Counted from the first letter of the stretch, positions 7,474-16,391 are shown. The stretch: DNA of 64,000 nt from Urbifossiella sp046350095 (GCA_046350095.1 JAXMBA010000002.1:2289019-2353018); one strand, 5' to 3'. Notes: generated by a model from the sequence alone, not told the origin. Translations and numbers: made by a program.

Positions 7474-8130
7474 ATGCCCAGACCCGCGTTCCTCTCGCTC
7501 GACGGCCCCGACGGCACCGGCAAGTCCACGCAGCACGCGCTGCTCGTGGACTGGCTCGCGGCGCAGGGCGTGCCCGTCACCGCCTGCACCGACCCCGGCG
7601 GCACCGCCCTCGGCCAGCAACTGCGGCAACTCCTCCTGTTCGGCCGCGACCACCGCATCGCCCTGCCGGCCGAGGCGATGCTGTTCATGGCGTCGCGGGC
7701 GCAGCTGGTCGAGGAGGTGATCCGCCCGGCACTGGCCCGCGGCGAGGTGGTCGTGGCCGACCGGTACACGCTGGCAAACGTCGTGTACCAGGGCCACGCC
7801 GGCGGGCTGAACCCGAAAGACCTGTGGGCCGTCGGCCGCGTCGCCACCGGCGGCCTCGACCCCGACCTCACGCTGGTGTTCGACGCCGACCTGGACGTGG
7901 CGCTGAGCCGCCGCACCCGCGCCGCCGACCGGCTGGAGGAGCGCGACCGCGAGTACCAGGAGGCGGTGCGGCGCGGCTTCCTGTACGAGGCCGGCGTGCG
8001 GCCGGGGCCGTACCAAATCGTGGACGCCACCCCCGACCTGGCGACGGTGCAGCAGGCCGTGCGGGCGAAGGTGGCCCGGCTGCTGACCGACTTCGGCTGG
8101 TCGGTGTCGGCGGAGGCTGGCGGCGGGTAA
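7474..8130 (+). CDS. tmk: Thymidylate kinase (dTMP kinase)
   Basis: Phosphorylates dTMP to dTDP with ATP. The 218-residue product has the P-loop GPDGTGKS (residues 11-18), the DRY segment ADRYTLANVVYQG that binds the substrate, and the LID-like arginine stretch RRTRAADRLEERD. The ATG at 7474 lies just before the conserved FLSLDGPDGTGKST and after the palindromic repeat, so this gene probably has its own transcript or is read through from lipA. The C-terminal tail after LLTDFGW is extra. Confidence 0.95.
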   Translation: MPRPAFLSLDGPDGTGKSTQHALLVDWLAAQGVPVTACTDPGGTALGQQLRQLLLFGRDHRIALPAEAMLFMASRAQLVEEVIRPALARGEVVVADRYTLANVVYQGHAGGLNPKDLWAVGRVATGGLDPDLTLVFDADLDVALSRRTRAADRLEERDREYQEAVRRGFLYEAGVRPGPYQIVDATPDLATVQQAVRAKVARLLTDFGWSVSAEAGGG

Positions 8131-8132
8131 CG

Positions 8133-8777
8133 TCACACCCGGATCACGACCTCGTCCACCGGGAAGCGGACCTTCGCGGCGGCGGCGTACTTGTCGGCAG
8201 GGCTGCGGTAGCCGGCCGTGGCGATCACCACCGACCGCAGCCCCCTCGCGGTCAGGCCGAGAATCTCGTCGTACTTCTCCGGCTGGAAGCCTTCCATCGG
8301 ACACGCGTCGACGCCGAGTCGGGCGGCGGCGCTGAGGAACACGCCGAGCGCGATGTAGCACTGCCGCGCCGCCCAGGCGTGGGCGTCGGCCGGGCTCTGC
8401 TTCGCCAGCGTGCCGAGGATGCGGTCGCGCAGCGCGTCCAGGCTGCCGGCCGGCTGCCCGCGCACCGCCTCGGCGTTGGCCACGTGGCGGGTCACGTCCT
8501 CGGCGGTCGGCGGGTTCTTCGCCGCGAACACGACCAGGTGCGAGGCCTCCACGATCTGCGGCTGGCCCCACGACGCCGGCTGCAACTGCTCCCGCACGGC
8601 CGGGTCGGTGACGACGACGAAGTTCCACGGCTGGAGACCGTACGACGACGGGGCGAGCACCGCCGCCTGTTCCAGGGCGGCCCAGGTGGCGGGGTCGATC
8701 TTCCGGTCCGGGTCGAACTGCTTCGTGGCGTACCGCCAGCGGAGCGGGGCGAGTACGTCGTCGGGCGTGGCGGACAT
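8133..8777 (-). CDS. Nitroreductase family NAD(P)H-dependent flavin oxidoreductase
   Basis: The 214-residue protein follows the NfsB-like nitroreductase pattern: RYATKQFDP near the N-terminus (FMN-binding Arg), APSSYGLQPWNFVVV at about residues 42-56, and GVDACPMEGFQPEKYDEILGL plus a C-terminal TAGYRSPADKY. These enzymes use FMN to reduce nitro or quinone compounds, or other small oxidised substrates. The gene sits 12 bp from the alcohol dehydrogenase gene upstream on the same strand, so a joint transcript is likely. The end is convergent with tmk, with 2 bp between stops. Confidence 0.92.
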   Translation of the reverse strand: MSATPDDVLAPLRWRYATKQFDPDRKIDPATWAALEQAAVLAPSSYGLQPWNFVVVTDPAVREQLQPASWGQPQIVEASHLVVFAAKNPPTAEDVTRHVANAEAVRGQPAGSLDALRDRILGTLAKQSPADAHAWAARQCYIALGVFLSAAARLGVDACPMEGFQPEKYDEILGLTARGLRSVVIATAGYRSPADKYAAAAKVRFPVDEVVIRV

Positions 8778-8789
8778 CGGGTCTCCGGG

Positions 8790-9806
8790 TCAAGCGGGAA
8801 GGTCGTTGGCGAGGACGATGCGGTAGCGCGCCTTGCCGGCCCGCAGGTGGGCCAGGGCGTCGTTCACCTTCGACAGCGGGAACGTCTCGGTCACCGGGCC
8901 GATGTTGTGGCGGGCGCAGAAGGCGAGCATGTCGGCGGTCGTGACCGGGCTGCCGAGCGGCGACCCGGACAGCGACTTCTGCCCCATGATCATCGGGAAC
9001 GCGGCCACCGGGATCGGCTCCAGCACCGCCCCGACGAAGTGCAGCCGGCCGCGCGGGGCCAGCGCGGCGACGTACGCCGGCCAGTTCAGCGACACGTTCG
9101 CCGTCACCAGGATGAAGTCGAGCTTGCCGGCCAGCTTGCCGAGGGCCGCGTCGTCCTTCGACCCGACGACGTGGTGGGCGCCGAGCCGCTTGGCCTCGTC
9201 CGCTTTCTCCGGGTTGGACGAGAACGCGAACACCTCGCACCCCCACTTCGCGGCGAACTGCACGGCCAGGTGGCCGAGCCCGCCGATGCCGACGACCCCG
9301 ACCCGGTGGGTGGGCCGCACGTCGAACTGGACGAACGGGTTGAACGCGGTGATGCCGCCGCAGAACAGCGGCCCGGCGGTGGCGGGGTCGAGCCCCGCCG
9401 GGAGGGGGATGGCCCACTCGGCGTGGGCGCGGACGGTGTCGGCGAACGCCCCGTGCCGGCCGACGATGGTCTGCTCGGCGGTGGCGCACAGGTTGTGGTC
9501 GCCGCTCATGCACGGCCGGCACGTGAGGCAGCTGTGCGAGAACCAGCCGAGCCCGACGCGGTCGCCCGGCTTGTGCGTGGTGACGCCGGCCCCGACGGCG
9601 CGGACGGTGCCGACGGCCTCGTGGCCAGGAACGAGGGGGTACTGGGTCATGCCCCAGTCGTTGTCGAGCATGGACAGGTCGGAGTGGCAGATGCCGCAGT
9701 GGGACACGGCGATGTCCACCTGCCCGGGGCCGATGGGGCCGGGCTCGAACTCGAACGGGCGGAGGTCGCCCTTGGCGGCGGTCGCGGCGTAGGCGCGGGT
9801 CGGCAT
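8790..9806 (-). CDS. Zinc-dependent NAD(P) alcohol dehydrogenase
   Basis: A medium-chain dehydrogenase of 338 residues. The catalytic-zinc cysteine and neighbours are in SHCGICHSDL, followed by GHEAVGTV. The structural-zinc loop holds Cys residues at CLTCRPCMSGDHNLC. The Rossmann motif is VGIGGLGHLAVQFA. The combination matches the cinnamyl-alcohol/YahK-like branch of NADP-linked aldehyde reductases, but the substrate is not determinable. It is transcribed toward and probably together with the nitroreductase gene. Confidence 0.93.
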   Translation of the reverse strand: MPTRAYAATAAKGDLRPFEFEPGPIGPGQVDIAVSHCGICHSDLSMLDNDWGMTQYPLVPGHEAVGTVRAVGAGVTTHKPGDRVGLGWFSHSCLTCRPCMSGDHNLCATAEQTIVGRHGAFADTVRAHAEWAIPLPAGLDPATAGPLFCGGITAFNPFVQFDVRPTHRVGVVGIGGLGHLAVQFAAKWGCEVFAFSSNPEKADEAKRLGAHHVVGSKDDAALGKLAGKLDFILVTANVSLNWPAYVAALAPRGRLHFVGAVLEPIPVAAFPMIMGQKSLSGSPLGSPVTTADMLAFCARHNIGPVTETFPLSKVNDALAHLRAGKARYRIVLANDLPA

Positions 9807-9886
9807 CGGAAGACTCCTGGTGTCGTAGCCGGCTTATACCTAGAGGCGCGGGCGGCGCGAATTCAAGACCGGGGCGCCCACGTGGG

Positions 9887-10651
9887 TCACTGGGCGAGCC
9901 AGCCGCCGTCCGCCGGGAGCGACACGCCGGTCACGAACTTCGCCGCGTCGGACGCCAGGTACAGCACCGCCGCCGCCACCTCCGCCGGCCGCCCCATCCG
10001 CCCCACCGGGTGCATCGCCGCCAGCCCCTTCGCCTGCTCCGTCTCCTCGCCGCCGACGAACCGGTCCATCATTTCCGTCACGATCGCGGCCGGCGCGACC
10101 GCCGTCACCCGCACGCCGTGCCGGGCGTACTCCAGCGCCGCCGCCTTCGTCAGCCCCTCGACCGCGTGCTTGCTGGCGACGTACACGCTCACCCCCGCCA
10201 TGCCGACGTGGCCGGCGACGCTCGACGTGTTGATGATCGCCCCGCCGCCGGCCTTGAGCAGTTCGGGAATCTCGTACTTCATCGCGGTCAGCACGCCCCA
10301 CACGTTGGCGTCGAAGACGCGGCGGTAGTCGGCCTCGGTGGCGTCGGTCAGGGCGCCCGTCCACTCGACGCCGGCGTTGTTGAACGCCACGTCGAGCCGG
10401 CCGTACTTCGCCACCGTCTTCGCCACCAACTGCCGGACGTCGTCTTCCTTGCTCACGTCGGCGCGGACGAACGCCGCCTCGCCGCCGGCCGTGCGGATGC
10501 CTTCGACCACGGCCAGCCCCTCCGGCTCGCGGCGGCCGGACACGACGACCTTCGCCCCCTCGCCGGCGAACGCCTCGGCCTCGGCCGCGGCCTTGCCGAT
10601 GCCGCTGGTCCCGCCGGTGACGAGTACGACCTTCTCCGTGAACCGCGACAT
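9887..10651 (-). CDS. SDR family oxidoreductase
   Basis: A classical short-chain dehydrogenase of 254 residues with TGGTSGIG (13-20) for NAD(P), FNNAG, the catalytic serine in NTSSVAG, and the YVASK Tyr-Lys pair. The C-terminus GVSLPADGGWLAQ fits the family's usual end. The ATG at 10651 puts the cofactor motif at the usual position; the frame extends 44 residues further upstream without any likeness to the family. The preferred substrate is unknown. The gene is divergent from the Uma2-like remnant. Confidence 0.94.
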   Translation of the reverse strand: MSRFTEKVVLVTGGTSGIGKAAAEAEAFAGEGAKVVVSGRREPEGLAVVEGIRTAGGEAAFVRADVSKEDDVRQLVAKTVAKYGRLDVAFNNAGVEWTGALTDATEADYRRVFDANVWGVLTAMKYEIPELLKAGGGAIINTSSVAGHVGMAGVSVYVASKHAVEGLTKAAALEYARHGVRVTAVAPAAIVTEMMDRFVGGEETEQAKGLAAMHPVGRMGRPAEVAAAVLYLASDAAKFVTGVSLPADGGWLAQ

Positions 10652-10781
10652 GGCCGCTTCCCCTGCGTGACGTGAGTCGAACGCCGGGAGTACCCGCCCG
10701 AGCCGCGGGGGCTTACAGGCCGTCGGGTGAACTTCACGCAGCCGGCGGGTGGTGGTAGACTGCCGCCGACAGGAGGACGCC

Positions 10782-11204
10782 ATGTCGCCGACCGCACCCG
10801 CCGCCCCGTCTTCGCCATCGCCTACGACGGCAATGGCCTACGGTTACCTGGAGTGCGAGGGAGGCCGTGTTCAGGTAGGCGTTGCCAATTTCGCCTTCAT
10901 TCCCAGCGCCGTGTTGCCCGGCTTCGTTGCCGAGTGCGATTCTCAACCCGTTGACGTGGGCGTGCCAGCGGTTGTGTTCGATCACCGCGGACCGGAGGAC
11001 GGTCTGGGTGGGGTACTCAAGAGGGTCGGGGCGTACCTCAACACGGGAGTACCGGCCGTCGTCATCCTCGCAGCGAGGTCGCGTGCCGCAGGCATTTTCA
11101 ACCAGGCCGAGGGCTTCGTCCGGCAGGTCAATGACGGCGACGAACTCACGCTCCCCGACGTGCTGCCGGGGTTCGCGGTGCCGGTGCGGCGGTTATTCGA
11201 GTAG
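10782..11204 (+). CDS. Uma2-like (DUF820) endonuclease-fold remnant
   Basis: A 140-residue protein. Its second half, LKRVGAYLNTGVPAVVIL followed by DGDELTLPDVLPGFAVPV and a final RRLFE, matches the end of the Uma2 family, restriction-like proteins that are abundant in Gemmata and cyanobacteria. The usual N-terminal strand is missing or reshaped, and at the position of the family's catalytic V-E-V strand it reads AVVFDHRG without the glutamate. The protein is therefore shorter (140 against about 190 residues) and probably inactive. The start ATG at 10782 follows AGGAGGACGCC. Confidence 0.6.
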   Translation: MSPTAPAAPSSPSPTTAMAYGYLECEGGRVQVGVANFAFIPSAVLPGFVAECDSQPVDVGVPAVVFDHRGPEDGLGGVLKRVGAYLNTGVPAVVILAARSRAAGIFNQAEGFVRQVNDGDELTLPDVLPGFAVPVRRLFE

Positions 11205-11336
11205 CCGCCGGCATAACCCCACCCGTCCGCCCCCGCGGCCGGCCGTCACGTCCGGGAACTCCTACCCCCGCGGCGGGCACGGTGTTAGCATAGGCGGCAC
11301 TGCCGCCCGGCCCCGTCTCCCCACCCGAGGCTCGTC

Positions 11337-12629
11337 ATGCGTTCCGTCCTCGCCCTCATCCTCGGCGGCGGCCGGGGCACCCGGCTGTTCCCGCTCACCA
11401 GCCAGCGCTCCAAGCCCGCCGTCCCCGTCGCCGGCAAGTACCGGCTCATCGACATCCCCATCAGCAACTGCCTCAACAGCGACCTCCGGCACATCTACAT
11501 CCTCACGCAGTTCCTCTCCGCCAGCCTCCACCGGCACATCGCCAACGCCTACAAGTTCGACATGTTCAGCCGCGGGTTCGTCGAGGTGCTCGCCGCCCAG
11601 CAGACGAACGAGGCCTCCGACTGGTACCAGGGCACGGCCGACGCCGTCCGCCAGAACATCGGCTACATCGAGCGCGAGAACACCGAACACGTCCTCATCC
11701 TGTCCGGCGACCAGCTGTACCGCATGGACTTCCGCGACCTGTACAAGACCCACGTCGAGAAGAACGCCGACATCACCCTCGCCGCCATCCCGGTGAGGGA
11801 GGAGGACACGCCCGGGTTCGGCCTCCTCAGCATGACCGACGCCGGCCGCGTCACCGGGTTCGTCGAGAAGCCGAAGACGGTGGACGAGCGGAAGCCGTAC
11901 CACGTGCCGGCCGACTGGATCACCAGCCGTGGGATCGCGCCGAACGGCCGGGCGTACCTGGCGAACATGGGCATCTACCTGTTCAAGACGCAGGTGCTGC
12001 TCGACGTGCTGACGGAGAAGCCGCTGGCCACCGACTTCGGCAAGGAGGTGTTCCCGCGGAACCTGAAGGCGCGGCAGATGTACGCCCACCTGTTCGACGG
12101 GTACTGGGAAGACCTCGGCACCATCGGCAGCTACCACGAGTCGAGCCTGGCGCTCGGCCGCGAGAACCCGCCGTTCGACTTCTTCGCGCCGGACGGCGTG
12201 ATCTACACCCGGATGCGGAACCTGCCGGCGAGCCGCATCAACGGCGCCACGCTCGAGCACAGCCTCGTCGCCGACGGGTGCGTGCTCGGGCCGCGGACGC
12301 GGATCGAGAACAGCATCGTCGGCGTCCGCACCCGCATCGGCTCCGACTGCATCATCCGCGACACGGTGATTAACGGCGCGGACACGTTCGAGAACGACGC
12401 CCAGCGGGCGGCGAACGCGACGGCGGGGCGGCCGAACCTGACGGTCGGCGACGGGTCGATCATCGCGCGGGCGATTCTGGACAAGGACTGCCGCATCGGG
12501 AAGGGCGTGCGGCTGACGAACGAGTCGCGGAAGGACACGGCCGACGGCCCGAACGGCAGCTACTACATCCGCGACGGCATCATCTGCGTGCCGCGCGGCG
12601 CCGTCGTCCCGGACGGCACGGTGGTGTGA
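11337..12629 (+). CDS. glgC: Glucose-1-phosphate adenylyltransferase
   Basis: Makes ADP-glucose for glycogen synthesis from glucose-1-phosphate and ATP. The 430-residue product opens with the nucleotide-binding LILGGGRGTRLFPLT (8-22). It has the FVEVLAAQQT and WYQGTADAVRQN segments, GDQLYRMDF (metal/sugar site) and a C-terminal left-handed beta-helix of hexapeptide type (INGATLEHSLVADGCVLG). Length and order match bacterial and plant small-subunit forms. It is convergent with the downstream oxidoreductase gene, and a strong hairpin lies between their ends. Confidence 0.97.
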   Translation: MRSVLALILGGGRGTRLFPLTSQRSKPAVPVAGKYRLIDIPISNCLNSDLRHIYILTQFLSASLHRHIANAYKFDMFSRGFVEVLAAQQTNEASDWYQGTADAVRQNIGYIERENTEHVLILSGDQLYRMDFRDLYKTHVEKNADITLAAIPVREEDTPGFGLLSMTDAGRVTGFVEKPKTVDERKPYHVPADWITSRGIAPNGRAYLANMGIYLFKTQVLLDVLTEKPLATDFGKEVFPRNLKARQMYAHLFDGYWEDLGTIGSYHESSLALGRENPPFDFFAPDGVIYTRMRNLPASRINGATLEHSLVADGCVLGPRTRIENSIVGVRTRIGSDCIIRDTVINGADTFENDAQRAANATAGRPNLTVGDGSIIARAILDKDCRIGKGVRLTNESRKDTADGPNGSYYIRDGIICVPRGAVVPDGTVV

Positions 12630-12636
12630 CGCCGGG

Positions 12637-12667
12637 GGCGAGCCGGGGGGTCGCCCCCCGGCTCGCC
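12637..12667. terminator. Hairpin between convergent glgC and oxidoreductase genes
   Basis: Perfect 14-bp arms (12637-12650 and 12654-12667) with a 3-base TCG loop, eight bases after the glgC stop. A clear T-tract is missing on either side, so it may work as a bidirectional transcript barrier or RNA stabiliser rather than as a standard intrinsic terminator. Confidence 0.65.
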
Positions 12668-12675
12668 TCGGACGG

Positions 12676-14091
12676 TCACGACTTCGCGTTGTACCCGATC
12701 AGGTCCCACCCGGCGCGGTACTGGCGGCGGACCAGCGCGGCCGCCTCGGGCAGGTCCGTCGCCCGGCAGGCCTCGCCGTCCCAGGTGAACGCCTTGCCGG
12801 TGCGGATGGCCACGTTCCCCAGCAGGAACGCCGCCGTCAGCAGGCCGCCGTAGTTGAAGTTCGCCAGCGCCAGCTCCGGCTTGCCGGCCCGGATCGCCGC
12901 CGCCCACTCGTTCTTCTGCCCCTGGTCGCCGCCGCCGTTCACCGCCAGCCGCTCCGGCCGGGTGCCGTTGTTGGTGGTCTTTCCGGTGCTGAAGAACACC
13001 TGCGCGCCGTAATCATCGGGCGAGTAGGCGATGCCGTTCGCCCCGACCAGGATCGAGCCGCTGTCCACCAGCGTCTTGCGGCGGGCGTCGAGCGCCACCG
13101 CGCGGGTCACCAGGTCCGACGGCGGCAGCACCTTCGCGCCGTCCTTCTTCCCCTCGTACCAGTGGAGGGTGAGCGCCGGCATGGTCCCGCGGGCCGGGAA
13201 CTGCATGGTCACGTGCGCCCACGCCGGGCACGTCTCGGTGTTGACCCCGCCGGCCTCCGCCGTGACGTGCGTCGGGTGGCCGAGCTTCAGCGCCATGAAC
13301 GCCATGTTGGCGGTGTGGCAGGCCATGTCGCCGATGGCGCCGGTGCCGAAGTCCCAGAACCCGCGCCAGTTGAAGTCGTGGTATGGGCCGCGCTTCCGCT
13401 CGGGGCTGCCGCTGTACGGCCGCTGCGGGGCGACGCCGAGCCACGCGTCCCAGTCCAGGTACGCCGGCACCGGCGCCTCCTTCGGCCGGGTCGTCACGCC
13501 GGGGGCCTGCGGCCACACCGGGCGGTTCGTCCACACGTGGACCTCGCGCACGTCGCCGAGCTCGCCCGCCTGCACCAGCTCGACGGCGCGGCGGAGGCCG
13601 TTCTCGGACGTGCCCTGGTTGCCCAGCTGCGTGCACACGCCGTTCTTCTGCGCCTCGGCGCGGAGGAGGTGCGCCTCGTACACGTCGTGGGTCAGCGGCT
13701 TCTGGCAGTACACGTGCTTCTTGGCCCGCATGGCCAGCACGGCCGGCGTGGCGTGGTTGTGGTCGGGGGTGCTGACGGTGAAGGCGTCGGCGGTCCGCAT
13801 CAGCTCGGCGTCGTCGAACACGCGGCGGTAGTCGCTGAAGCTCTTGGCCTGCGGCCACTTCTTCTGCTTGGTGCCGAGGTAGTCGCGGTCCACGTCGCAG
13901 AGGCCGACGACCTCCATCACGTTGCCGGCCTGGTCGATGTCGCTGAAGCCCTTGCCGCCGACGCCGATGCCGACGACCTTGAGGCGGGCGTTGCTGCCGG
14001 CGGGCTGGGCCCACGCGGGGGCGGTGTACAGGTAGCCGAGACCGGCGGCCGACGCGGCGAGGGCGCGGCGGCGGGTGATCCGACGACTCAT
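12676..14091 (-). CDS. Secreted Gfo/Idh/MocA family oxidoreductase (Tat-type signal)
   Basis: A 471-residue NAD(P)-dependent oxidoreductase-like protein. The N-terminus MSRRITRRRALAASAAG has the twin-arginine pattern, and signal cleavage is likely after APAWA. The Rossmann fold shows VVGIGVGGKGFSDI, and the substrate half carries QKPLTHDVYEAHLL (family EKP/QKP motif) and AWLGVAPQRPYSGSPER. Such exported dehydrogenase-like proteins are greatly expanded in planctomycetes. The substrate, perhaps a sugar derivative, is unknown. The ATG at 14091 is chosen for the signal; the open frame runs further upstream through a repeat. Confidence 0.9.
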   Translation of the reverse strand: MSRRITRRRALAASAAGLGYLYTAPAWAQPAGSNARLKVVGIGVGGKGFSDIDQAGNVMEVVGLCDVDRDYLGTKQKKWPQAKSFSDYRRVFDDAELMRTADAFTVSTPDHNHATPAVLAMRAKKHVYCQKPLTHDVYEAHLLRAEAQKNGVCTQLGNQGTSENGLRRAVELVQAGELGDVREVHVWTNRPVWPQAPGVTTRPKEAPVPAYLDWDAWLGVAPQRPYSGSPERKRGPYHDFNWRGFWDFGTGAIGDMACHTANMAFMALKLGHPTHVTAEAGGVNTETCPAWAHVTMQFPARGTMPALTLHWYEGKKDGAKVLPPSDLVTRAVALDARRKTLVDSGSILVGANGIAYSPDDYGAQVFFSTGKTTNNGTRPERLAVNGGGDQGQKNEWAAAIRAGKPELALANFNYGGLLTAAFLLGNVAIRTGKAFTWDGEACRATDLPEAAALVRRQYRAGWDLIGYNAKS

Positions 14092-14163
14092 GGAGAGCGC
14101 TCCGGGGAACGGGGGAATGGGGGCCGGGCAGGAACTCGGGCGTAGTGTATTCCTGGGAAGAAA

Positions 14164-14237
14164 GCACGAAATCCGAAATCCGAAATTCGAAGGCCGGACT
14201 GGCGTCTTCTTCGAATTTCGGATTTCGAGTTTCGTGC
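14164..14237. repeat. Palindromic intergenic repeat, GAAATCCGAAAT family
   Basis: Left arm 14164-14191 and right arm 14210-14237 (28 bp each) are reverse complements with two mismatches and an 18-bp loop. The arms consist of repeated CGAAATC-like units. The element lies in the 159-bp gap between two divergently transcribed genes and ends 13 bp before the ATG of the gamma-carbonic-anhydrase-like gene, so it would fall in that gene's 5' leader if transcribed. Confidence 0.85.
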
Positions 14238-14250
14238 TTATTATGTCTTC

Positions 14251-14766
14251 ATGCTGTTCCTCGCCCCCACCGCCGTCCTCACCGCCGACGTGACCTGCGG
14301 GCCGGGCGTGAACGTCTGGTACGGCGCCGCCGTCCGCGGCGACGTGGCGCCGGTGGTGCTCGGCGAGAACGTGAACGTTCAGGACTGCGCCGTCGTCCAC
14401 TGCGACTTCGGCGTGCCAAACGTGCTGGAGCCGGGCGTGGTGGTCGGGCACGCGGCCGTGGTCCACGGCGCCCGGGTCGGGGCCGACACGCTGGTCGGCA
14501 TCGGGGCGAAGCTGCTCAGCGACAGCGTGATCGGCCCCGAGTGCCTGATCGCGGCGGGGGCGGTGGTACCGCCGGGGATGGTGGTGCCGCCGCGGTCGGT
14601 AGTGATGGGCCTGCCGGGCAAGGTGGTCCGGGCGGCCACCGCCGACGAGATCGCCAACACGCGGCGGATCAACGAGCGCTACCGCGAGCTCGCCGCCCGG
14701 TACGCGTCCGGCGACATCCCGGTGACGGTCGGCCCGGCGCGCCGACCGCCGTCGGGCGGCGCGTGA
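14251..14766 (+). CDS. Gamma-carbonic-anhydrase-like hexapeptide-repeat protein
   Basis: A 171-residue left-handed beta-helix protein of the YrdA/PaaY type. Zinc-ligand histidines are visible at VVHCDF and in VVGHAAVVHGA, spaced as in gamma-class carbonic anhydrases, and GAAVRGDVAPV carries the conserved Arg/Asp pair. GLPGKVVR and a C-terminal helical segment close the family pattern. It may hydrate carbon dioxide or serve as an acyltransferase-like scaffold. The start ATG at 14251 lies 13 bp after the palindromic repeat. The N-terminus is short by a few residues against typical members. Confidence 0.9.
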   Translation: MLFLAPTAVLTADVTCGPGVNVWYGAAVRGDVAPVVLGENVNVQDCAVVHCDFGVPNVLEPGVVVGHAAVVHGARVGADTLVGIGAKLLSDSVIGPECLIAAGAVVPPGMVVPPRSVVMGLPGKVVRAATADEIANTRRINERYRELAARYASGDIPVTVGPARRPPSGGA

Positions 14767-14822
14767 GTGGCGCGATTCGCTCGCCCCCGAACCCGGCCCC
14801 CGGCTCGCCTGTCCAGTCGGGC

Positions 14823-15677
14823 ATGTCCACGTTCCTCGTCTTCGGCGACCTGCACGGGAAGATTCTCCCGGCGTTCCGCCTCGCTGCCGCGTGGTCGGCC
14901 GACCACGGCACCGCCCTCGACGGCCTATTGCAGGTCGGCGACCTCGGCTACTTCCCCGACCCGGCCCGAATCGACAAGGCCACCCTCCGCCACGCCGAAA
15001 CCGACCCCCTCGAACTCGGCACCTTCGACATCGTTCAGCCGAACCCGCTCGCCGACGCCGTCTTCGACGAACAGTACGCCGCCCCCGGGCTGTGGTTCAC
15101 CGCCGGAAACCACGAAGACTTCACCGCCCTGGAGGAACTCGCCGCCGGCACGGGCCACGCTCAGGACTTCGCGGTCGATGCTTACGGCCGCGTCCGCGCG
15201 ATCAAGGACGGCCGGGTTCAAGCCTTTCCGGACGGCCCGAGAGTGGGTGCGATCTGGGGCGTGGACCGCGGCGGCCCGAACGCCCGGCAGAACCTGCCGC
15301 CTCGCGGGTACATTGCCGAAAAGGCCGCCGACCGGCTCCTCCACGAGTCCGGCGGCTGCGACGTGCTGCTGACTCACGACGCCCCACGCGACGCGGTCCA
15401 CGCAGGGTACGGCAGCGAGTTGCTGCGAACCCTGATCGAACTGGCACGGCCGACATTCGCGTTCTTCGGGCATTACCGCGGCAACGGGGCACTCGCGGCC
15501 GGCGACTTCGGCCCGACGGCGGTGTACCACATGGCCGGCCTGGAACTCCGCGGCAAGAGCGGTACGCCGACACCCGGCAGTGTCGGCGTACTGACCTGGG
15601 GCGACGAGCCGCGGTTCGAGTACATCCCAGACGAGTGGCTGCGCACGTTCACCCGCCACAACTGGAAGTGGCGGTGA
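14823..15677 (+). CDS. Calcineurin-like metallophosphoesterase
   Basis: A 284-residue phosphoesterase with the five family motifs in order: GDLHG (8-12), GDLGYF, GNHED, LTHDAP and FGHYRG. These supply the Asp, His and Asn ligands of a two-metal centre. The substrate might be a nucleotide, phosphoprotein or other phosphoester. The ATG at 14823 places GDLHG near the N-terminus. The gene follows the gamma-carbonic-anhydrase-like gene on the same strand after 56 bp. Confidence 0.9.
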   Translation: MSTFLVFGDLHGKILPAFRLAAAWSADHGTALDGLLQVGDLGYFPDPARIDKATLRHAETDPLELGTFDIVQPNPLADAVFDEQYAAPGLWFTAGNHEDFTALEELAAGTGHAQDFAVDAYGRVRAIKDGRVQAFPDGPRVGAIWGVDRGGPNARQNLPPRGYIAEKAADRLLHESGGCDVLLTHDAPRDAVHAGYGSELLRTLIELARPTFAFFGHYRGNGALAAGDFGPTAVYHMAGLELRGKSGTPTPGSVGVLTWGDEPRFEYIPDEWLRTFTRHNWKWR

Positions 15678-15688
15678 AGGGGATAGCG

Positions 15689-16264
15689 TCACGCCGCGCA
15701 GTAGTGCCGTGCGATCAGGTCGTTCTGAATCCACAGTAGCTTGCCGAAGGCCCGCAGCGCCTTCACCTCCGCCTCCCGCGGCAGGTTCAGCCCCAGGATC
15801 GTCGCCGTCAGGGCGTCGGCCACGAACCCCATCAGCGCGTTCATCTGCACCAGCGGCACGTCCAGCGCCGGGTTCCCCGCCTTCGGCGTGTGAATCTTCC
15901 CCACCATGTCCAGGTACTCGGCCATCTTCCCGTCGTAGGGCTTCGTCACCAGCGTCACGAGGTAGCGGCCGAGGTGCTGCTTGCGGAAGGCGATCTGCGG
16001 GTGGTCGGGCGTCAGGCTCGCCACGTCGGTCGGCACGTCGCCGGCGTAGCCGTGCTGCCGCGGGACGAAGTGCCGCCAGGTCGCGTCCTGGGCGTGCAAC
16101 TTCTCGTACACCGCGTCCACCAACCCCGGCACCAGCGGGGCCAGCAGCGGTGCCGCGCCGTGGACCACCGCCACGTCGTCCGGGCCGAACCCGATGAACT
16201 CCGCCACGTACCCGAACCGGTACCCCAGGTCCGACTCCAGCCGCGCCTCGTCGATCTTCGTCAT
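15689..16264 (-). CDS. Stand-alone protoglobin (globin-sensor domain)
   Basis: A 191-residue protein composed of a protoglobin/globin-coupled-sensor domain alone. The helix with the proximal heme histidine is near H125 (MVGKIHTPKAG). GYRFGYVAEFIGFGPDDV and LTPDHPQIAFRKQHLGRY fit the family. No output domain follows, so it probably binds O2, NO or CO as a carrier or scavenger. It is divergent from an Rrf2 regulator with a 127-bp gap containing an inverted repeat. Confidence 0.9.
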   Translation of the reverse strand: MTKIDEARLESDLGYRFGYVAEFIGFGPDDVAVVHGAAPLLAPLVPGLVDAVYEKLHAQDATWRHFVPRQHGYAGDVPTDVASLTPDHPQIAFRKQHLGRYLVTLVTKPYDGKMAEYLDMVGKIHTPKAGNPALDVPLVQMNALMGFVADALTATILGLNLPREAEVKALRAFGKLLWIQNDLIARHYCAA

Positions 16265-16290
16265 GACACACTCCGGGAGAGGGGAGAAGC

Positions 16291-16322
16291 AAATCGGAAT
16301 TCAGGGTCTAGAATTCCAATTT
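16291..16322. promoter_or_regulatory. Inverted repeat, candidate operator between protoglobin and Rrf2 regulator
   Basis: Arms AAATCGGAATTC (16291-16302) and GAATTCCAATTT (16311-16322) pair with one mismatch across an 8-bp spacer. It is the only AT-rich palindrome in the 127-bp divergent gap, and it lies 27 bp upstream of the protoglobin start and 70 bp upstream of the Rrf2 start. Rrf2 regulators bind dyad sites, so it is a plausible operator. The palindrome could equally be a remnant of an unrelated repeat. Confidence 0.5.
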
Positions 16323-16391
16323 AACAGTGGCATCCTACATCCCTATAATCAGAGGTCAAGGTCGAATTTCGAGCACCGGGCGGGGGAGCGG

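Noticed and set aside
12637..12667. The GC hairpin after glgC considered as a member of the palindrome families
   Set aside because: Arms share no wording with the repeats and position after the stop fits a transcript-end role.
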